Assembly: GCF_910592395.1 (NCBI RefSeq)
Contig: NC_088315.1
Span: forward strand, 14,865,808-14,929,807
Direction: 5' to 3'
DNA from: Lineus longissimus
Taxonomy: Eukaryota; Nemertea; Pilidiophora; Heteronemertea; Lineidae
Length of the DNA stretch: 64,000 bases
Shown here: piece by piece, positions 44,105 through 56,391 of the stretch
How the letters are laid out: each line of letters starts with the position of its first letter
Numbering within the stretch: the first letter of the stretch is position 1
The notes under the pieces: generated by a model
Databases searched by the model: none
What the model saw: the letters and a program-made list of their open reading frames with translations, nothing else
What the model was told of the DNA's origin: nothing
Made by a program: the position numbers and the translations under genes

Positions 44105-46925
44105 GTACCGTAGAACTGACCTGGAAAAAGAAAACTCCGAGATTCTTGTGTGCGAGGTCAAACCAGATTCTGACGAGCCTTTTGCTCTTATTGTGTGCTA
44201 TAATCCACCGGATAATGTCGATGAGCAGATGGCGTTCCTGGGGGACCTCAGGGACGTTCTCAAAAGTTGTGAAGGAGAATTCAGCAATATTTGTCTCTCA
44301 GGCGACCTAAACATTCCGAACATCAATTGGGACACTGTGTCTAGTGTCAATGGCTCTCATGTGTCTGGGGAGTTTTGTAATATCGTGAACGATTTCTCGT
44401 TAACACAGCTCGTCCTCAACCCTACTCATAAGCATGGAAACATACTCGACTTAATCCTGACAAATCAACCAGAGCGATTCAGTGACACGGAAACATGGCC
44501 AGGAATGTACGATTCTGATCATTTTCCCGTAGTGTCGAATTTCCGTACTAGAATGCCCCGTCGTGTTGGAATTTCGCGCGTTGTTTATGACTTTACGCGT
44601 GCGGACTACACAGGTCTAAGGTCATTCCTTTGTGACGAGCTTGGTCCCAACTCTGATTTCTGTTTGCAAAATGGCCAGGACGGCATTGACAATTTGTGGT
44701 CAGAGTGGCTAGGTGTGTATAACACTGGATTAGACCGCTTTATTCCGCGGAAAACTATTCGTGACAAAAGCTATCCGCCATGGATTGACCGCGAAGTGAG
44801 ACGCATGTCAACAAAAGTGAATGCTGCCCGCCGCTGCGCAAAAAACAGGAACAGTGACTCTTGTTGGAGGAAATACCGGCGCCTGCGCAATGAACTCAGA
44901 AATTTGACCCGTGACAAATACAAAGCGAATGTAAACAATCTTGGATCAGAAGTGCGTAGAAACCCAAAACGTTTTTGGAACTTCTATCACGCAAAAACCA
45001 AATCAAACTCTGTACCAGAGACAGCGAAGCTGGGCAATGAGTCTTTTGTGACTCCTCTGCGCAAGGCAAAAGCCTTCAATGGTTATTTTTATTCCAATTT
45101 TTCTCATCACAACGACTTGAGAAAACCTGATGTTACCATGTATGATAATTATAACCTTGATTCTGTTAACTTTACAGCAGTTGAGGTGAAATCGGTATTA
45201 AACAGGCTGGACAAGACTAAGGCCTGTGGGCCTGACAGGGTCTCTAATCGTGTTCTGAGGGAGTGTGCCTCTACACTGTGTTCTTCACTCGCATTTTTAT
45301 TCAACGTTTCAATGCAGACAGGTGTTTTACCAAACGATTGGAAAATCGCTAACGTTGTGCCAGTGTACAAGAAGGGAGACAAGCATTTGATTTCAAATTA
45401 TAGACCCGTGTCTCTCCTATCTGTGGTTTCTAAAGTAATGGAACGTTGCATTTATAACAGTATCTATCCAGTCTTAAGTCCGTCAGTCTATAAAGGCCAG
45501 CATGGCTTCTGTAACAGGCGGTCAACGGCCACTCAGCTTGTTCAGTTCCAGCATAGACTGGGCCAGGTCTTAGATAGTGGGGGTCAAACTGATGTTATAT
45601 ATTTGGATTTTGCTAAAGCTTTCGATTCCGTTCCCCATTGCCTCTTATTACATAAGATTCGTTCCTTTGGAATCTGTGGACGTCTTCTGAGTTGGTTAAC
45701 GTCGTATCTTACAAATAGGAAGCAGAGAGTTGTGATTAATGGCTCGGAGTCATCACTTTTAGATGTACTGTCTGGTGTGCCGCAAGGGTCAATTTTAGGC
45801 CCTCTTTTATTCTTATTGTACGTAAATGATATTGCTGAGGTCGTTAGTGACGGTACTGCCATGGATCTTTTTGCTGATGATTCCAAAATGTGTAGGGAGA
45901 TAGAGTCTGTAACCGACTGTCTGCTACTTCAGACCGACCTTGATAAATTGTACGCTTGGAGTAAACGGTGGGGCATGACATTTAGCCCAAGCAAATGCAT
46001 GGTCATGAGTGTTACTAGGAAGTTAAATCCGACACACTTCTTTTACAATATCAATGGTTTTGCATTGTGTCGGGTTGATAAATTCAAGGATCTTGGTATT
46101 GTCTTTTCTTCGGACCTGTCATGGTCATCTCATGTCAATGGTATTGCAAGCAGTGCAAGTAGAATGTGGGGTATGATCAGGCGTGTATGCGGGCGTACTG
46201 CAGACGTTAATTTGAATATCATGTTGTATAAATCACTTGTGCGTAGTCGCCTTGAATATGGTACGGTGGTATTCGACACACATGTGCGACGTGATCTTGA
46301 AACTTTAGAGCGTGTCCAGCGGAGGGTGACTCGTCACATTTTAGGCCCTGATATGCCATATGTGGAGCGTCTGCGAGCGTTGTCTCTGCTGCCCCTGTCG
46401 TACCGTCGGGAAATCAAGGATCTAGTTTTTATGCACGATTCTTATTATAATGTCCTGGATTTTAATGCACGTTTTTATATAACCCCGGCTGTAAGGGGCG
46501 ACGGTTTACGACTGGCGCAGCCGAGATTCCACTCGGAGACGTTCGGTGCCTCATACTGGGTGAGGACACCGAAGCTGTGGAACAGCCTCCCGGTCCAATT
46601 ACATAATTTGAAAAAAATGCATTTTAAATCGTCCCTTAATGTTTATTATTTTGACAGGTTGGATCGTTTGGATGTCGACGACATGTGCACTTTCGTCACT
46701 TTCTGCCGTTGTGCAAACTGTCGGCCCACTTAGTGCGCATGTCGCCGGCACCCCGACGACACAACCCATATTATCTGGTGCCATATAATAGGTCTCGACC
46801 TACATGGTTACCAGTGTAATGCATGTACGTTTTATTTTGTTCATAATCCAATGTCTTGTCATGTTATATCAAATATTGTACATGTATTTTACACGAATAA
46901 ATAAATAAAAAAAAATAAAAAAATA
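44105..46925 (+). mobile_element. LINE (CR1/Jockey group), 5' truncated
   Basis: It contains one long ORF2 fragment and ends in an A-rich aataaataaataaaa tail at about 46893-46920. The endonuclease N-terminus is missing, so the copy was truncated during insertion. No target duplication was defined. Confidence 0.85.
44148..46733 (+). CDS. LINE ORF2: endonuclease C-terminal part and reverse transcriptase, uninterrupted
   Basis: The 861-codon frame opens within an apurinic-type endonuclease: LSGDLNIPNINWDT is its Asp/Asn motif and YDSDHFPVV its catalytic SDH motif. The reverse transcriptase follows with NYRPVSLLSVVSKVMER, VIYLDFAKAFDSVPH, LSGVPQGSILGPLLFLLYVN and the catalytic LFADDSKMC. A thumb region and a C-terminal Cys/His stretch (CTFVTFCRCANC) close it. 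The frame is also open upstream of the first ATG, so that Met is not the true start. No stop occurs in 2.6 kb, so the copy is young. It cannot be autonomous without its 5' end. Confidence 0.9.
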   Translation: MCEVKPDSDEPFALIVCYNPPDNVDEQMAFLGDLRDVLKSCEGEFSNICLSGDLNIPNINWDTVSSVNGSHVSGEFCNIVNDFSLTQLVLNPTHKHGNILDLILTNQPERFSDTETWPGMYDSDHFPVVSNFRTRMPRRVGISRVVYDFTRADYTGLRSFLCDELGPNSDFCLQNGQDGIDNLWSEWLGVYNTGLDRFIPRKTIRDKSYPPWIDREVRRMSTKVNAARRCAKNRNSDSCWRKYRRLRNELRNLTRDKYKANVNNLGSEVRRNPKRFWNFYHAKTKSNSVPETAKLGNESFVTPLRKAKAFNGYFYSNFSHHNDLRKPDVTMYDNYNLDSVNFTAVEVKSVLNRLDKTKACGPDRVSNRVLRECASTLCSSLAFLFNVSMQTGVLPNDWKIANVVPVYKKGDKHLISNYRPVSLLSVVSKVMERCIYNSIYPVLSPSVYKGQHGFCNRRSTATQLVQFQHRLGQVLDSGGQTDVIYLDFAKAFDSVPHCLLLHKIRSFGICGRLLSWLTSYLTNRKQRVVINGSESSLLDVLSGVPQGSILGPLLFLLYVNDIAEVVSDGTAMDLFADDSKMCREIESVTDCLLLQTDLDKLYAWSKRWGMTFSPSKCMVMSVTRKLNPTHFFYNINGFALCRVDKFKDLGIVFSSDLSWSSHVNGIASSASRMWGMIRRVCGRTADVNLNIMLYKSLVRSRLEYGTVVFDTHVRRDLETLERVQRRVTRHILGPDMPYVERLRALSLLPLSYRREIKDLVFMHDSYYNVLDFNARFYITPAVRGDGLRLAQPRFHSETFGASYWVRTPKLWNSLPVQLHNLKKMHFKSSLNVYYFDRLDRLDVDDMCTFVTFCRCANCRPT

Positions 46926-46929
46926 TATT

Positions 46930-48850
46930 CGCAAATTGAAAACTTTATTTCTCAGAAAGAAAATCTGCGTTGGACTTCCTGCATATGTCACAGTGCATGG
47001 TAAGAAAATGAATAACATGTAAGAAGTGTTAGCATGGCACATTCTATACATGCAATAGGCAAATTCAACATGATGAAGAAATTTTAGTCTGAACACTTCC
47101 CCATATAAACCTCAAGACCATTGCTGCACCTCACAACAACCGTCCTCACCAACAGAACAAAGGGAGTTCCAAAATTACCCAGAACGGCTTGTTGTAGATG
47201 TACAGTCTCAATCAAAAGAAAACGTACACTTGCTATTCTTAAGTGGGAATGTTTGAGGGTACTTTGCACAGGATAGCCGCAGAGTCCAAAGGATAGTCAT
47301 TCATCGTCCTTAACAATATCTCATGTGTCTTTGCAAGACTGGTGCCTGGTGCATCCAGACATGTACGTCTGGTTATGTTTCCGTCAACCGAGGCTCTCTG
47401 CATTGATCACAGGTCAAAGGTTATCAAAACAAAAAGCCATGAATGACCTCCTTTTTATGCCGTTGTAGATTCGATCATTCACCCATAGCCGGTCAATTGA
47501 GCCTTTTGATAAATTTCAACCTGAAACAGGACAATTAAATTAAAAAGGTTTCAAAAGCAAGAATAATTAAGTTGCTTGGAAAGAAGGGGAAACAATACCA
47601 ATGCTTTCGTGGTCCGAGTATGTGCACCTGGACATTTGGCAAATTGTTTGTGTAGTTTCCTATGCTTCCAAGAACTGTCTTCTTTAGGGGTGTAAAGTAT
47701 GTTGTGATACCTAAGCAATCACACCGACCCTTCTCTTCCTTTGCTAATAATATACTACTTAGACCAGTGATGACCCAGGTGCTATTTTATCATGTGTTGA
47801 AGATTTGTTTGGTTGTGCTTTTTTCACTCAATAAAGCAATAATTGTCGTACTTACGAAGGCCTGTTCTTGTGGGTCCTTTAGACATGTTATTCATTGATA
47901 GGTAGCTAGCACTCCAATAATGGCCACACCCAGTTGTTCTTTGTCCTCAGCTGAGTGAATAAATGTTATTACTATTCGGTAAAATGGGGTAATTGTAGCC
48001 CCTTTTCAGCTATAACTTTGATAACGCAAGAGATTTCCAGGCAGATTAACTAAAACCGGCTTGCTTCTTGTATTGACACTTCTTCCAACTTTACAGCATG
48101 CAATCAAAAACAATGCCTATAAAAACAATACAAGACCGCTTCAAATACCCTAAAGCCAAGGGGTATTTCTAGCCCTTAACAAAAATTTAAAGTTGTATGT
48201 TTTTTTATGTATGGGAACATTTTTTTCACAAGTTTATGGTATTTAGTGGTAATAAAACTGTCCATAGTATTCCAATCGAGGTTGACGACGAGATGTTGTT
48301 GGCATCAAACGGTATTTATTGAACACATTAAGGGATGTTCGGTGCAATCACTTACCAACAGTTTAAAGAATATCGTTGCATATCAGACTGACTTTAAACA
48401 CAAAGTTGTATTTATCACCTCTGTCGTACATTACACCTTGTGTCAGACAACATTTTGTGATATTCTGAATTACCCGACGGTCTCGTCGTGCTCCATTAAA
48501 AACTGTAGTTTCAGGTATGGGTCATGTATCAACTCCAACTATAGCTGGAACCACTTAATGGTAATGCAATGTACGATAAGAAATGCTGCTATCTAGTCAA
48601 TAGTGTGACTTTAACTAGAGACACCAGTAACTTTGAAAATATAAACATTATTCCCAAATAATGTTAGATAAGCTATAGAAACCTCAAATGTATCATTGTT
48701 GGTACATCAAGGGTTAGCATTGTATCTAAATCGGATAGATGATCAAATAATATACATGTACTTGAAGTATAAGAATTAAAAAAAACTAGCATTTTCATGA
48801 TTTATGACAGGATGTATTGAGCTTTTTATAGGGGCTACAACTACCCCGAA
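46930..48850. other. Non-coding stretch
   Basis: AT-rich, with short frames only. No splice-supported exon or known repeat was recognised. Confidence 0.5.
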
Positions 48851-48853
48851 CCA

Positions 48854-49770
48854 ATGGATAGAATGCAACATGTTTTGGCGTTGAAGTACATGTCCTATCT
48901 TACAGCCAACTTCTCCAACTTCAATAAGTCTGCCTGTAGGGTATGATGGTCAGCCATGCTTCTGATTGGCAAGTAGATCAGCAAGTCATCAGCAAAACGG
49001 CGGATTTGAAATTATATTCTCTTAACGATGTCATTGATGCAACAGAGGAATAGGATGGGGCCTAGGCAGGTTCCCCTATCTTACAGCCAACTTCTCCAAC
49101 TTCAATCAATGGATAGAATGCAACATGTTTTGGCGTTGAAGTACATGTCCTATCTTACAGCCAACTTCTCCAACTTCAATAAGTCTGCCTGTAGGGTATG
49201 ATGGTCAGCCATGCTTCTGATTGGCAAGTAGATCAGCAAGTCATCAGCAAAACGGCGGATTTGAAATTATATTCTCTTAACGATGTCATTGATGCAACAG
49301 AGGAATAGGATGGGGCCTAGGCAGGTTCCCCTATCTTACAGCCAACTTCTCCAACTTCAATCAATGGATAGAATGCAACATGTTTTGGCGTTGAAGTACA
49401 TGTCCTATCTTACAGCCAACTTCTCCAACTTCAATAAGTCTGCCTGCAGGGTATTATATTCTCTTAACGATGTCATTGATGCAGCAGAGGAATAGGATGG
49501 GGCCCAGGCAGGTTCCCCTATATTACAGCCAACTTCTCCAACTTCAATCAATGGATAGAATGCAACATGTTTTGGCGTTGAAGTACATGTCCTATCTTAC
49601 GGCCACTTTTTCCAACTTCAATAAGTCTGCCTGCAGGGTATGACAGTCAGCCATGCTTCTGATTGGCAAGTAGATCAGCAAGTCATAAGCAAAAAGGCGG
49701 ATTTGAAATTATATTCCTTCAACGATGTCATTGGTGCTACAGAGGAATAGGATGGGGCCTAGGCAGGTTC
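48854..49770. repeat. 255-bp tandem repeat derived from a LINE reverse transcriptase
   Basis: Units start atggatagaatgcaacatgt at 48854, 49109, 49364 and 49551: two perfect 255-bp periods, then one shortened to 187 bp by an internal deletion, then a last unit that runs into unrepeated RT sequence. On the minus strand each unit encodes LGPILFL, an FA(D/Y)DLL active-site-like motif and DLLKLEKLAV, the palm of a reverse transcriptase. Confidence 0.9.
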
Positions 49771-50130
49771 CCTGTGGCGCCCCCGACTCGACCTTAGCAG
49801 CCTTGGACTGGGCTCCGTTCACCACCACTCGTTCGGTCCGGCTGGACAGGAATCCCTTGATCCACCTCCTACCTGGCCACGGACGCAGTAATGGTCCTGT
49901 TTTCCGAGGAGTTTGCTATGGGACACAACGTCAAACGCTCTGGAGAAGTCAAGGATTGCCATGTCTGCCTGGAGGTTTAGGTCGTGGTAGCCAAAGTGAT
50001 CTGCTGCTGTTGCGATGAGTTGGGATACACAGGAAAAACCACCTCGAAAACCATGTCTACAACTACATGCAGATATGGTGAGTGGTCGCCCTGCAAAAAT
50101 ATAACGTCTAAGTGTGCTCATGGCAATCAA
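49551..50130 (-). pseudogene. LINE reverse transcriptase fragment
   Basis: The minus strand reads HGFRGGFSCVSQLIATAADH and MAILDFSRAFDVVSHSKLL, then, after a frame change, GFLSSRTERVVVNGAQSK and SGAPQGTCLGPILFL, followed by an active-site-like segment (LFAYDLLIYLPIR). It is the source sequence of the 255-bp tandem array downstream on the same strand. Confidence 0.75.
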
Positions 50131-51014
50131 TTTTCAATCAATTTATTTCATCTTGTTAATACCCATGGGGCTGTTACAGATATATATGAACAGAAGACAT
50201 GCAATGATACAAAGCAGTGAAAGGTATATACAAATTAATAGGGGTACATATCATAAATATAAGCGGCAATGCGAACAAAGGCAGGGGTGGAAATACAGGT
50301 TAAGAGATATTTAAATTTGTCGATGTCGGGTAGATTTACAAAGCTTGTATAAACTGTAGAAATATATTTAAACATTGCTTCCCGAGTGACGGAGTGCTGT
50401 GTGCAAACAATTAAAAAATGAAATTCATCTTCGACGTCATCTCCTTTGCAAAATTGGCATTTTCTTTGTTCCCTTGGGATATTGTTATGTCGCCCAGACT
50501 CGACTGCGAGTTGGTGAGAGCCGGTTCTTAATTTTGTAAATAGATGTCTTTGTTTAGTGTTGTTAATAATAGAAAGATAGTCCTCCAAGTACAATGAAGT
50601 TTTAATATGTTTGAATATAGATAAACGTCCCCCAGAAGCTGTTTTTGAAGTAGTCTTTGAAATTTCATCTCTCCAAAATAATTCGAAATTCCCAGTCAAT
50701 TCAAATTTCAACCTCTTTAAAATGTTAATTGTAGTTTTTGGGTTTGTTTTGGGAATGTGTTGGTTCTCCCAGAATTTAGTCAGTATGGGGTAGGTATGAG
50801 ATATATATTTAATAAGCTGAAACCATTTATTTTGTGCCCCACCATAAAAGTCTTTATAGCTGCATAGGTAAGAATCATAAAGAAAACTATTCACAGGAGA
50901 TTCGAGAATATGTAACCAATAGTTAATGCATTGTGTCAAAACATGTACAATAGATGGCACCTGGCCTAGTTCACCTTGAATGATATGAACATTATATTTT
51001 ATTCGCCTCAACAA
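50120..51014 (-). pseudogene. LINE ORF2 C-terminal part and 3' end
   Basis: A 259-residue open frame (50235-51014) encodes the LINE region after the RT. It includes RHLFTKLRTGSHQLAVESGR and the Cys/His motif CQFCKGDDVEDEFHFLIVC, the same type as in the LINE fragment at about 31310. It ends in an aataaattgattgaaaattg tail near 50125-50145. It is 5' truncated near 51020 and is a different insertion from the neighbouring RT fragment. Confidence 0.75.
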
Positions 51015-51126
51015 AGCCTTGATCTGATACTATTTTGCATTATATGTTCTATATCAATACACAATAACTAATCAGACAAAGCTAGGAAAAAAATACATCT
51101 TCTGATATATTTTTATGGATACTTAC

Positions 51127-51270
51127 AATTTCAAACATTTCTGCAACAAAAACCCGTTTGCCATTTTCACAAGTGGTTGGATTCAAAGCCAATCTCATGT
51201 ATCTCTTCACATACTGATCTGCCACCATTTCGGCTAAAAAATACTTTGTCGGGGGGCTTATACCGGGGAA
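51127..51270 (-). CDS. Orphan internal exon, 48 codons, phase 0
   Basis: The minus strand has tttgttgcag before and GTAAGTAT after a 144-bp open segment encoding FPGISPPTKYFLAEMVADQY and then VKRYMRLALNPTTCENGKRV and FVAEMFEI. Both splice sites are canonical and both phases are 0. The pattern is loosely like the Plus3 domain of Rtf1-type proteins (a hydrophobic-rich strand followed by GKRVFVAEMFEI), but this is weak. Neighbouring exons were not found. Confidence 0.4.
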
Positions 51271-51279
51271 CTGCAACAA

Positions 51280-54200
51280 AAATGGCATAGTCATTCTTAT
51301 GATTGTATATGACTAATAATGACACATATTAATGTAGACATTTGTTTATAGTAACCCGACACCGAACAGCCAGCTGGTCAACGAAGCAGCCTGGCTCTTG
51401 TCAAAAAAAGTCCGCGCATGCGGCTCTACAGTACTATTCTGAATTATTCGAATGACAATGTATTACTGCATACATAAAACACACATTTAGTGTTACTCAA
51501 CTGTATGCATAGCAGTGCTACCGTACGGTATTGATGATAATGAGCTGACGACCGATGGTCTGACATCGAAAGACTTCATAGTCGTCTCCCAATATTTTTC
51601 AGACAGAGCCAAACGTTCGAAATCCACTCTTTTTATTTTACTAGCCCACAGGAGAGTCGTCGGAAAACAACAGTAGGCCTAACCGGGTACATGAAGAGCA
51701 CGCAAAATCGGTACACTAACCACTTGTTCATGCAAACGTTGTGTTGAGCTATTGAAACAAAAGGTGCACCACCTTTGAGCAATAAATCAAGTTACAGGGC
51801 GCGAATTACGAATATTTAAACAAAGGTGAATTCGCCGACATGCCGTGCTGTGCTGTGCAAGAAACCCAGTAATACACTGTATACGGTGACCGCCTGGCAG
51901 CCGGCTGTGACAACAGAAAAAGCTTACCAGAAAACGGCCTAAATTACCATTCTAAATGTAAAAGGACGATCTATAGCGGTGCTATGTGACCAACCATTGA
52001 CGCTGAAAGCTTTGTTACATCCCTCTATCTGTAAAGCTTGCATTTATCGGTTCGAGTATCGTGAGCAAACGAAGCGAGAAAATAATGGCGGCTGAAAACG
52101 TTCATCGTCTGCCTAATTTTTAGCGCTCCTGATTGGTGGATGGTTTTACCAATAACATAGTTATTTCTCAAATTGCGCGCATCTGATTGGTTCGGCTTTT
52201 TAACTAATTGTTTTTACTACTTTTAACTCAGAATAACTGATTAACCTTAAAACTGGTTATTTTGGCTTTACCACTCACATTAGTTAAAATTGACTACTTA
52301 ATTTTAAGAGTGACAAGGCCACTGGGCTTTTCAACCTGAGACGCTCCAGCCATGTTCGTCTCTCATACCTGCGATCCGGTTCGAAAGTCAGCATCGAGAT
52401 TGACTGGTAGGGCTCTAGACATGGGCATAGGCCATGCAATTTCAATACGAAAAATGCATTGCCAGAAATTAGCGGCAAGGGCTTGCTGAAATTACATCAT
52501 GTACATTCCAATATTTTGTCCAAATAGGCTGGGGCCTGTTGCTTCGTCTGTTGGCGTAAGCCCCATTACGTTAAGTAAAAAGTGATTACTATTGTAGAGC
52601 CTCGTGAAGGAGAAACCGCTCAGTTGAGCTAACCCTGGTGTTTGTCTCTAACGCTGATTAACTGTAAGAGAAGCTGTTATGAAAAACCAAGCACTTGGTC
52701 ATTTTGCTCAAAGCTGACGGCTCACCTATACATTCCCGAGTTAGACCGAATCAATAATTTCAGGGCTCACCTATACATTCCCGAGTAAGACAAATCAATA
52801 ATGAATGAAAAAGTCATGTAATATGAATAACAAGTACATATAATTTCAGCAAGTTCTTGCCGCTAATTTCTGGCAATGCTGGCGGTAAAGTTACCCTAAT
52901 TTAGGATTATCTAACGACATTCCTTGAAAGGCCATAAATTTTTCATATGCTTAGCGTACCAAAATGTAGGCTTATGCCCATGTCTATACATTGACATTCA
53001 GTCCAAGGTGGGTTCAAAACTGGTACCTTTCAAAACCTTGAAAAGCATTTAAAAGCTGCATGTAAAATCACCATTTACTCACGAACTATATTTTCTTTAA
53101 CGCATTCATAGTTAGGAGTTTCGCCGAGAAAAACAAGCATGCAGGGTTTAGGTCCTTTAACTAAAAATTCGATGTTTTTTCTTGGAAGATAAGTGAAACC
53201 TGAAAGTCAGTTTTATTTCTTTAGTATTTGTTACTACCCTAATATATATCTGATATAAGTTACATTAGCAAACATAATTATTAATTTTCCTTATGTATAA
53301 CATTTCCGACATGTAAAAAATGCAGAGAAATAACCTACAAACTTGTGAAAACTGCAAGGGTGAACTCGGTACTATTGGTTATACAGTAAGTTCGGATTTT
53401 ATCGGTCTCGGGCCTAGACGCAATGGTCCCGGAACCGCCGACAGGCGGCACCACCTCACGACGAAGGCTTTTGCGGACCGCTTCAAATGGTTTCATAAGT
53501 CATATTCCTGGTTGTGGATTTCGACCTCCAGTTATCTATGATAGAACCCGCTCCAATCGGTTTAACCGCATGGAATAGTTATCAAAATAATTTTCAAGGT
53601 AGTTTACGGTGAAAAGGAGCGCGGACGAAATTTGACTTAGAAGAAAAAAAGGATTTTATCGGTGAATATCAAAACTGATGACGCGTCCGAAACTGTGAAC
53701 TGATAATTTTTAGCAAGATCCGATGACGACGCAGACATTGCACAATTTTGTGACGTTGCACCACACACGATTTTATGACGTATGCACGTGTATGCTCATG
53801 TCATCGTGCGGTAAAATATGACAGCCACGGCTGCCGGTACTTTCGGTGTTTGCGCCTTGTAACTGGTAAGTTTGTGGAAAGAGCCATGTTTCAAGTGACA
53901 TAAGCCATTAGGAATGCGTGTGTATTCTTTGGGCGGCTTGTAGTAATTAATGACACCGAGCTTGAAGTCAAGTAAGTAGTACTAGTGTGGGCCTAGGCCC
54001 GACCGGCATCCACTCTGCTCATTTCATGATTTGGTCAACGATTTGAAGCAGTCGTATCATACCCAAAAACATTCACAAGTGCAATGTTTCATGCCAGAAA
54101 GTTCCACAACATGACATGCACCAAACTTCTTGCAATTATGACGTCAGTGCATACAGCACATTCCAGTGCCCAAATGCAGCAGGGACAAAATCACATCAAT

Positions 54201-54850
54201 GCATCCTTCTTCTCGTCAACCACAACTGTCCGATGTACCACGACATTTCTATCTGAATGTGAGTACAAACAGAACCAATCAACTTGTATCCGCTTCATCC
54301 ATTTAACATCTGCAGCACAATGTGAGAGGACGCATTGCCTTCATAAGCAATGCATCCTCTCACCTTTCACCTCCAAACCTCAAACTGTCCAAATAAAACT
54401 TTCCCTTTTTACAAACTCTACAACAAAACTGAATGTCAGTATAAACAGCTCCTAATCAACTCATATAACCTTAAATCACTTTACATGTGCAGTATCGTGT
54501 GAGAGCTTCCACATCGTTAAAGCCCTATGATCACCACAGGAGATAAACCATCCACCATTGCCACCCCAAACCCACAAATACAACCCTACAAGTCGAGAAC
54601 ACCCTCCATATGGCCAAACTCACTGCTCCTTACTAAATAAGCTCAAATAACCAAACCCAGCTTGTTCCGAAAACTCTGGTTTACAGTCAATACCAATGGG
54701 AGAAATCAGGTAAGCATTAGGTCCTGGGGTAGGCAGTAGTGTCAACTTGGCCTAATTAATTTTCAACCAGGCTTGATCTCCCCATGATTGTAGTCTGTTT
54801 GACTCGATTATTGCCGTGATGTATTATGTACAGGTAGGCCTATGGTACAT
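51280..54850. other. Long stretch without recognised genes
   Basis: It holds the AT-rich MITE arm at 52200-52312, a duplicated 27-bp block at 52717-52790 (ggctcacctatacattcccg) and a 17-bp-stem hairpin at 54322-54363. Coding signal is absent. Confidence 0.5.
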
Positions 54851-54858
54851 GCAGGCCG

Positions 54859-56342
54859 GTGAGCTTCAGGACGGACCTTTTTCAGCTGGAGATAATGCCC
54901 AATGCGAAAATTCGAAAAATTCTAAATTTGTTGTATATTGTGTTCATACTCTCAACTGCCATTGGTATGGACCCTGATGAGGATGATGAAGTTCATAATC
55001 CTAGACTACCAAGACGTCACGGATATAGTGTAACTGCAAGGTTGCGCCACTTCCTCGATTGCGAACATGCGATTGAACATGGTTGGCTGCTAATTGTTGC
55101 AGAGTAGGCCAGTCGCTTCAGGTTGGCAGTTACGTCATTGCAAAGATGGATAGAAAATCGGGGAGCGTTAATGGAGCAGGCCGAGAACAATGCTCAAAGT
55201 AGGAAGGGCAGAAGCGACCACGACAGATGGTGGCCACAAGTAGAGGAGCAGGTTCACATCTGATTTCTCGAACTACGTCGTCTTGCCCTCCCCGTCTCCA
55301 GACGTGATCTGATCCATGCTGCCGAGCTGGAATTCCACCGCTGGTGGGATGACCTTCCAGGTGATGAAAGAGACGACTACCTTTTGAACCGGCCGGAACG
55401 GTCCCTCTTTCAGTGCTCTCCAGGATGGATCAGCGATTTCATAAAACGGAAACGTATTGTATTTCGTCGCAAGACAAGAAACACGACTTCGATTCCAGCT
55501 GACGCAAATGAGCGCGTCCGCCGATTTCAAGGATACGTCAGGGACACAGTGAGGCAACATGTCGTACATGCAATTTACAATATTAATGAAACCTTTTGTC
55601 AGTTTGACTTTCCGCCCATGTGTACGGCAGCTACTCGGGGACAGTGGGATGTCGATGTTAAAAGTTCAAGGGCAATTCTAAATCAGGATGCACCGTTGGG
55701 TTGACAATTGGATCTAATGGGGAAAAAATGCCAGCCCATGTTGTATTCAGAGAACCAGGGTTCATTCAAGAAATTCGTGGACTAGAAAACATTCCTGAAA
55801 ATGTCCGTGTCACTTCATCACGGTCAGGGTGGGAGAATCATGACACACTCCAACATTGGCTTGATGAAGTATTTTTTCCATTCATTGGTGAATTTGAACC
55901 AAATACAAGGCTTTTAGTCTTAGATCAGTTTAGACCTCACTTGGCTGATGAATTCAGTGCCCCTATTGTAGAAGCTGGTGTGCTCCTTGATAACATTCCC
56001 GTGCGGTGCACATTTATGAGTCAACATTAGGACTTGACCATTATGCGGGCATTTAAGGCTCACGTTAGGCGCCGCTGGAAAGACTGGAAGCATGCAAATA
56101 CTGCAGCCGATGGCACCTGTCCTAGAAAACCTCTTGCATCTGTTCTACAAATCATTAGCCGAGCTTGGGATGACGTCCCTCCTCAATCCACAGCACGTGC
56201 CTTTCAGGTAGATCGACTCGTCCCGAATGAAAACGGGGAGTACAGAAATATTGCTAATGATCTTCTTGAAGATGAAGATGCTGAGGACAATGAGATTGAT
56301 TTTGATGACTTTGAGAATGATGATCCAGAAGTATTAAGGTAG
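54859..56342 (+). pseudogene. Pogo-like transposase, copy 3, intronless and broken
   Basis: The order is a hydrophobic N-terminus (ILNLLYIVFILSTAIGM), an acidic linker, an HTH (HGYSVTARLRHFLDCEHAIE), a CENP-B-type domain, the first catalytic region (YNINETFCQFDF, with Asn for Asp), the second (RLLVLDQFRPHLADE) and the third (LTIMRAFKAH). An acidic tail follows. Defects are TAG at 55105, TGA at 55261 (a Trp in copies 1 and 2), a one-base deletion near 55673 and TAG at 56028. There are no introns where copy 1 has three, so it represents a different lineage or a retrocopy. Confidence 0.8.
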
Positions 56343-56391
56343 CAGGAAGGGGTGGGCGTTGGTGGTTTCTGAGTGTGAGGGGGTATAGTGG

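Noticed and set aside
44148-44150. ATG at 44148 as the true start of LINE ORF2
   Set aside because: The frame is open upstream and the first residues lie in the middle of the endonuclease domain, so this is a 5' truncation.
54322-54363. Hairpin gtgagaggacgcattgc as a miRNA precursor
   Set aside because: A 17-bp stem with one mismatch is too short for a pre-miRNA. It may be a small foldback.
55105-56030. Alternative genetic code or readthrough for the TAG/TGA codons in copy 3
   Set aside because: A frameshift accompanies them and the aligned residues differ (for example Trp to TGA), as expected from decay. The intact genes in the window use standard stops.
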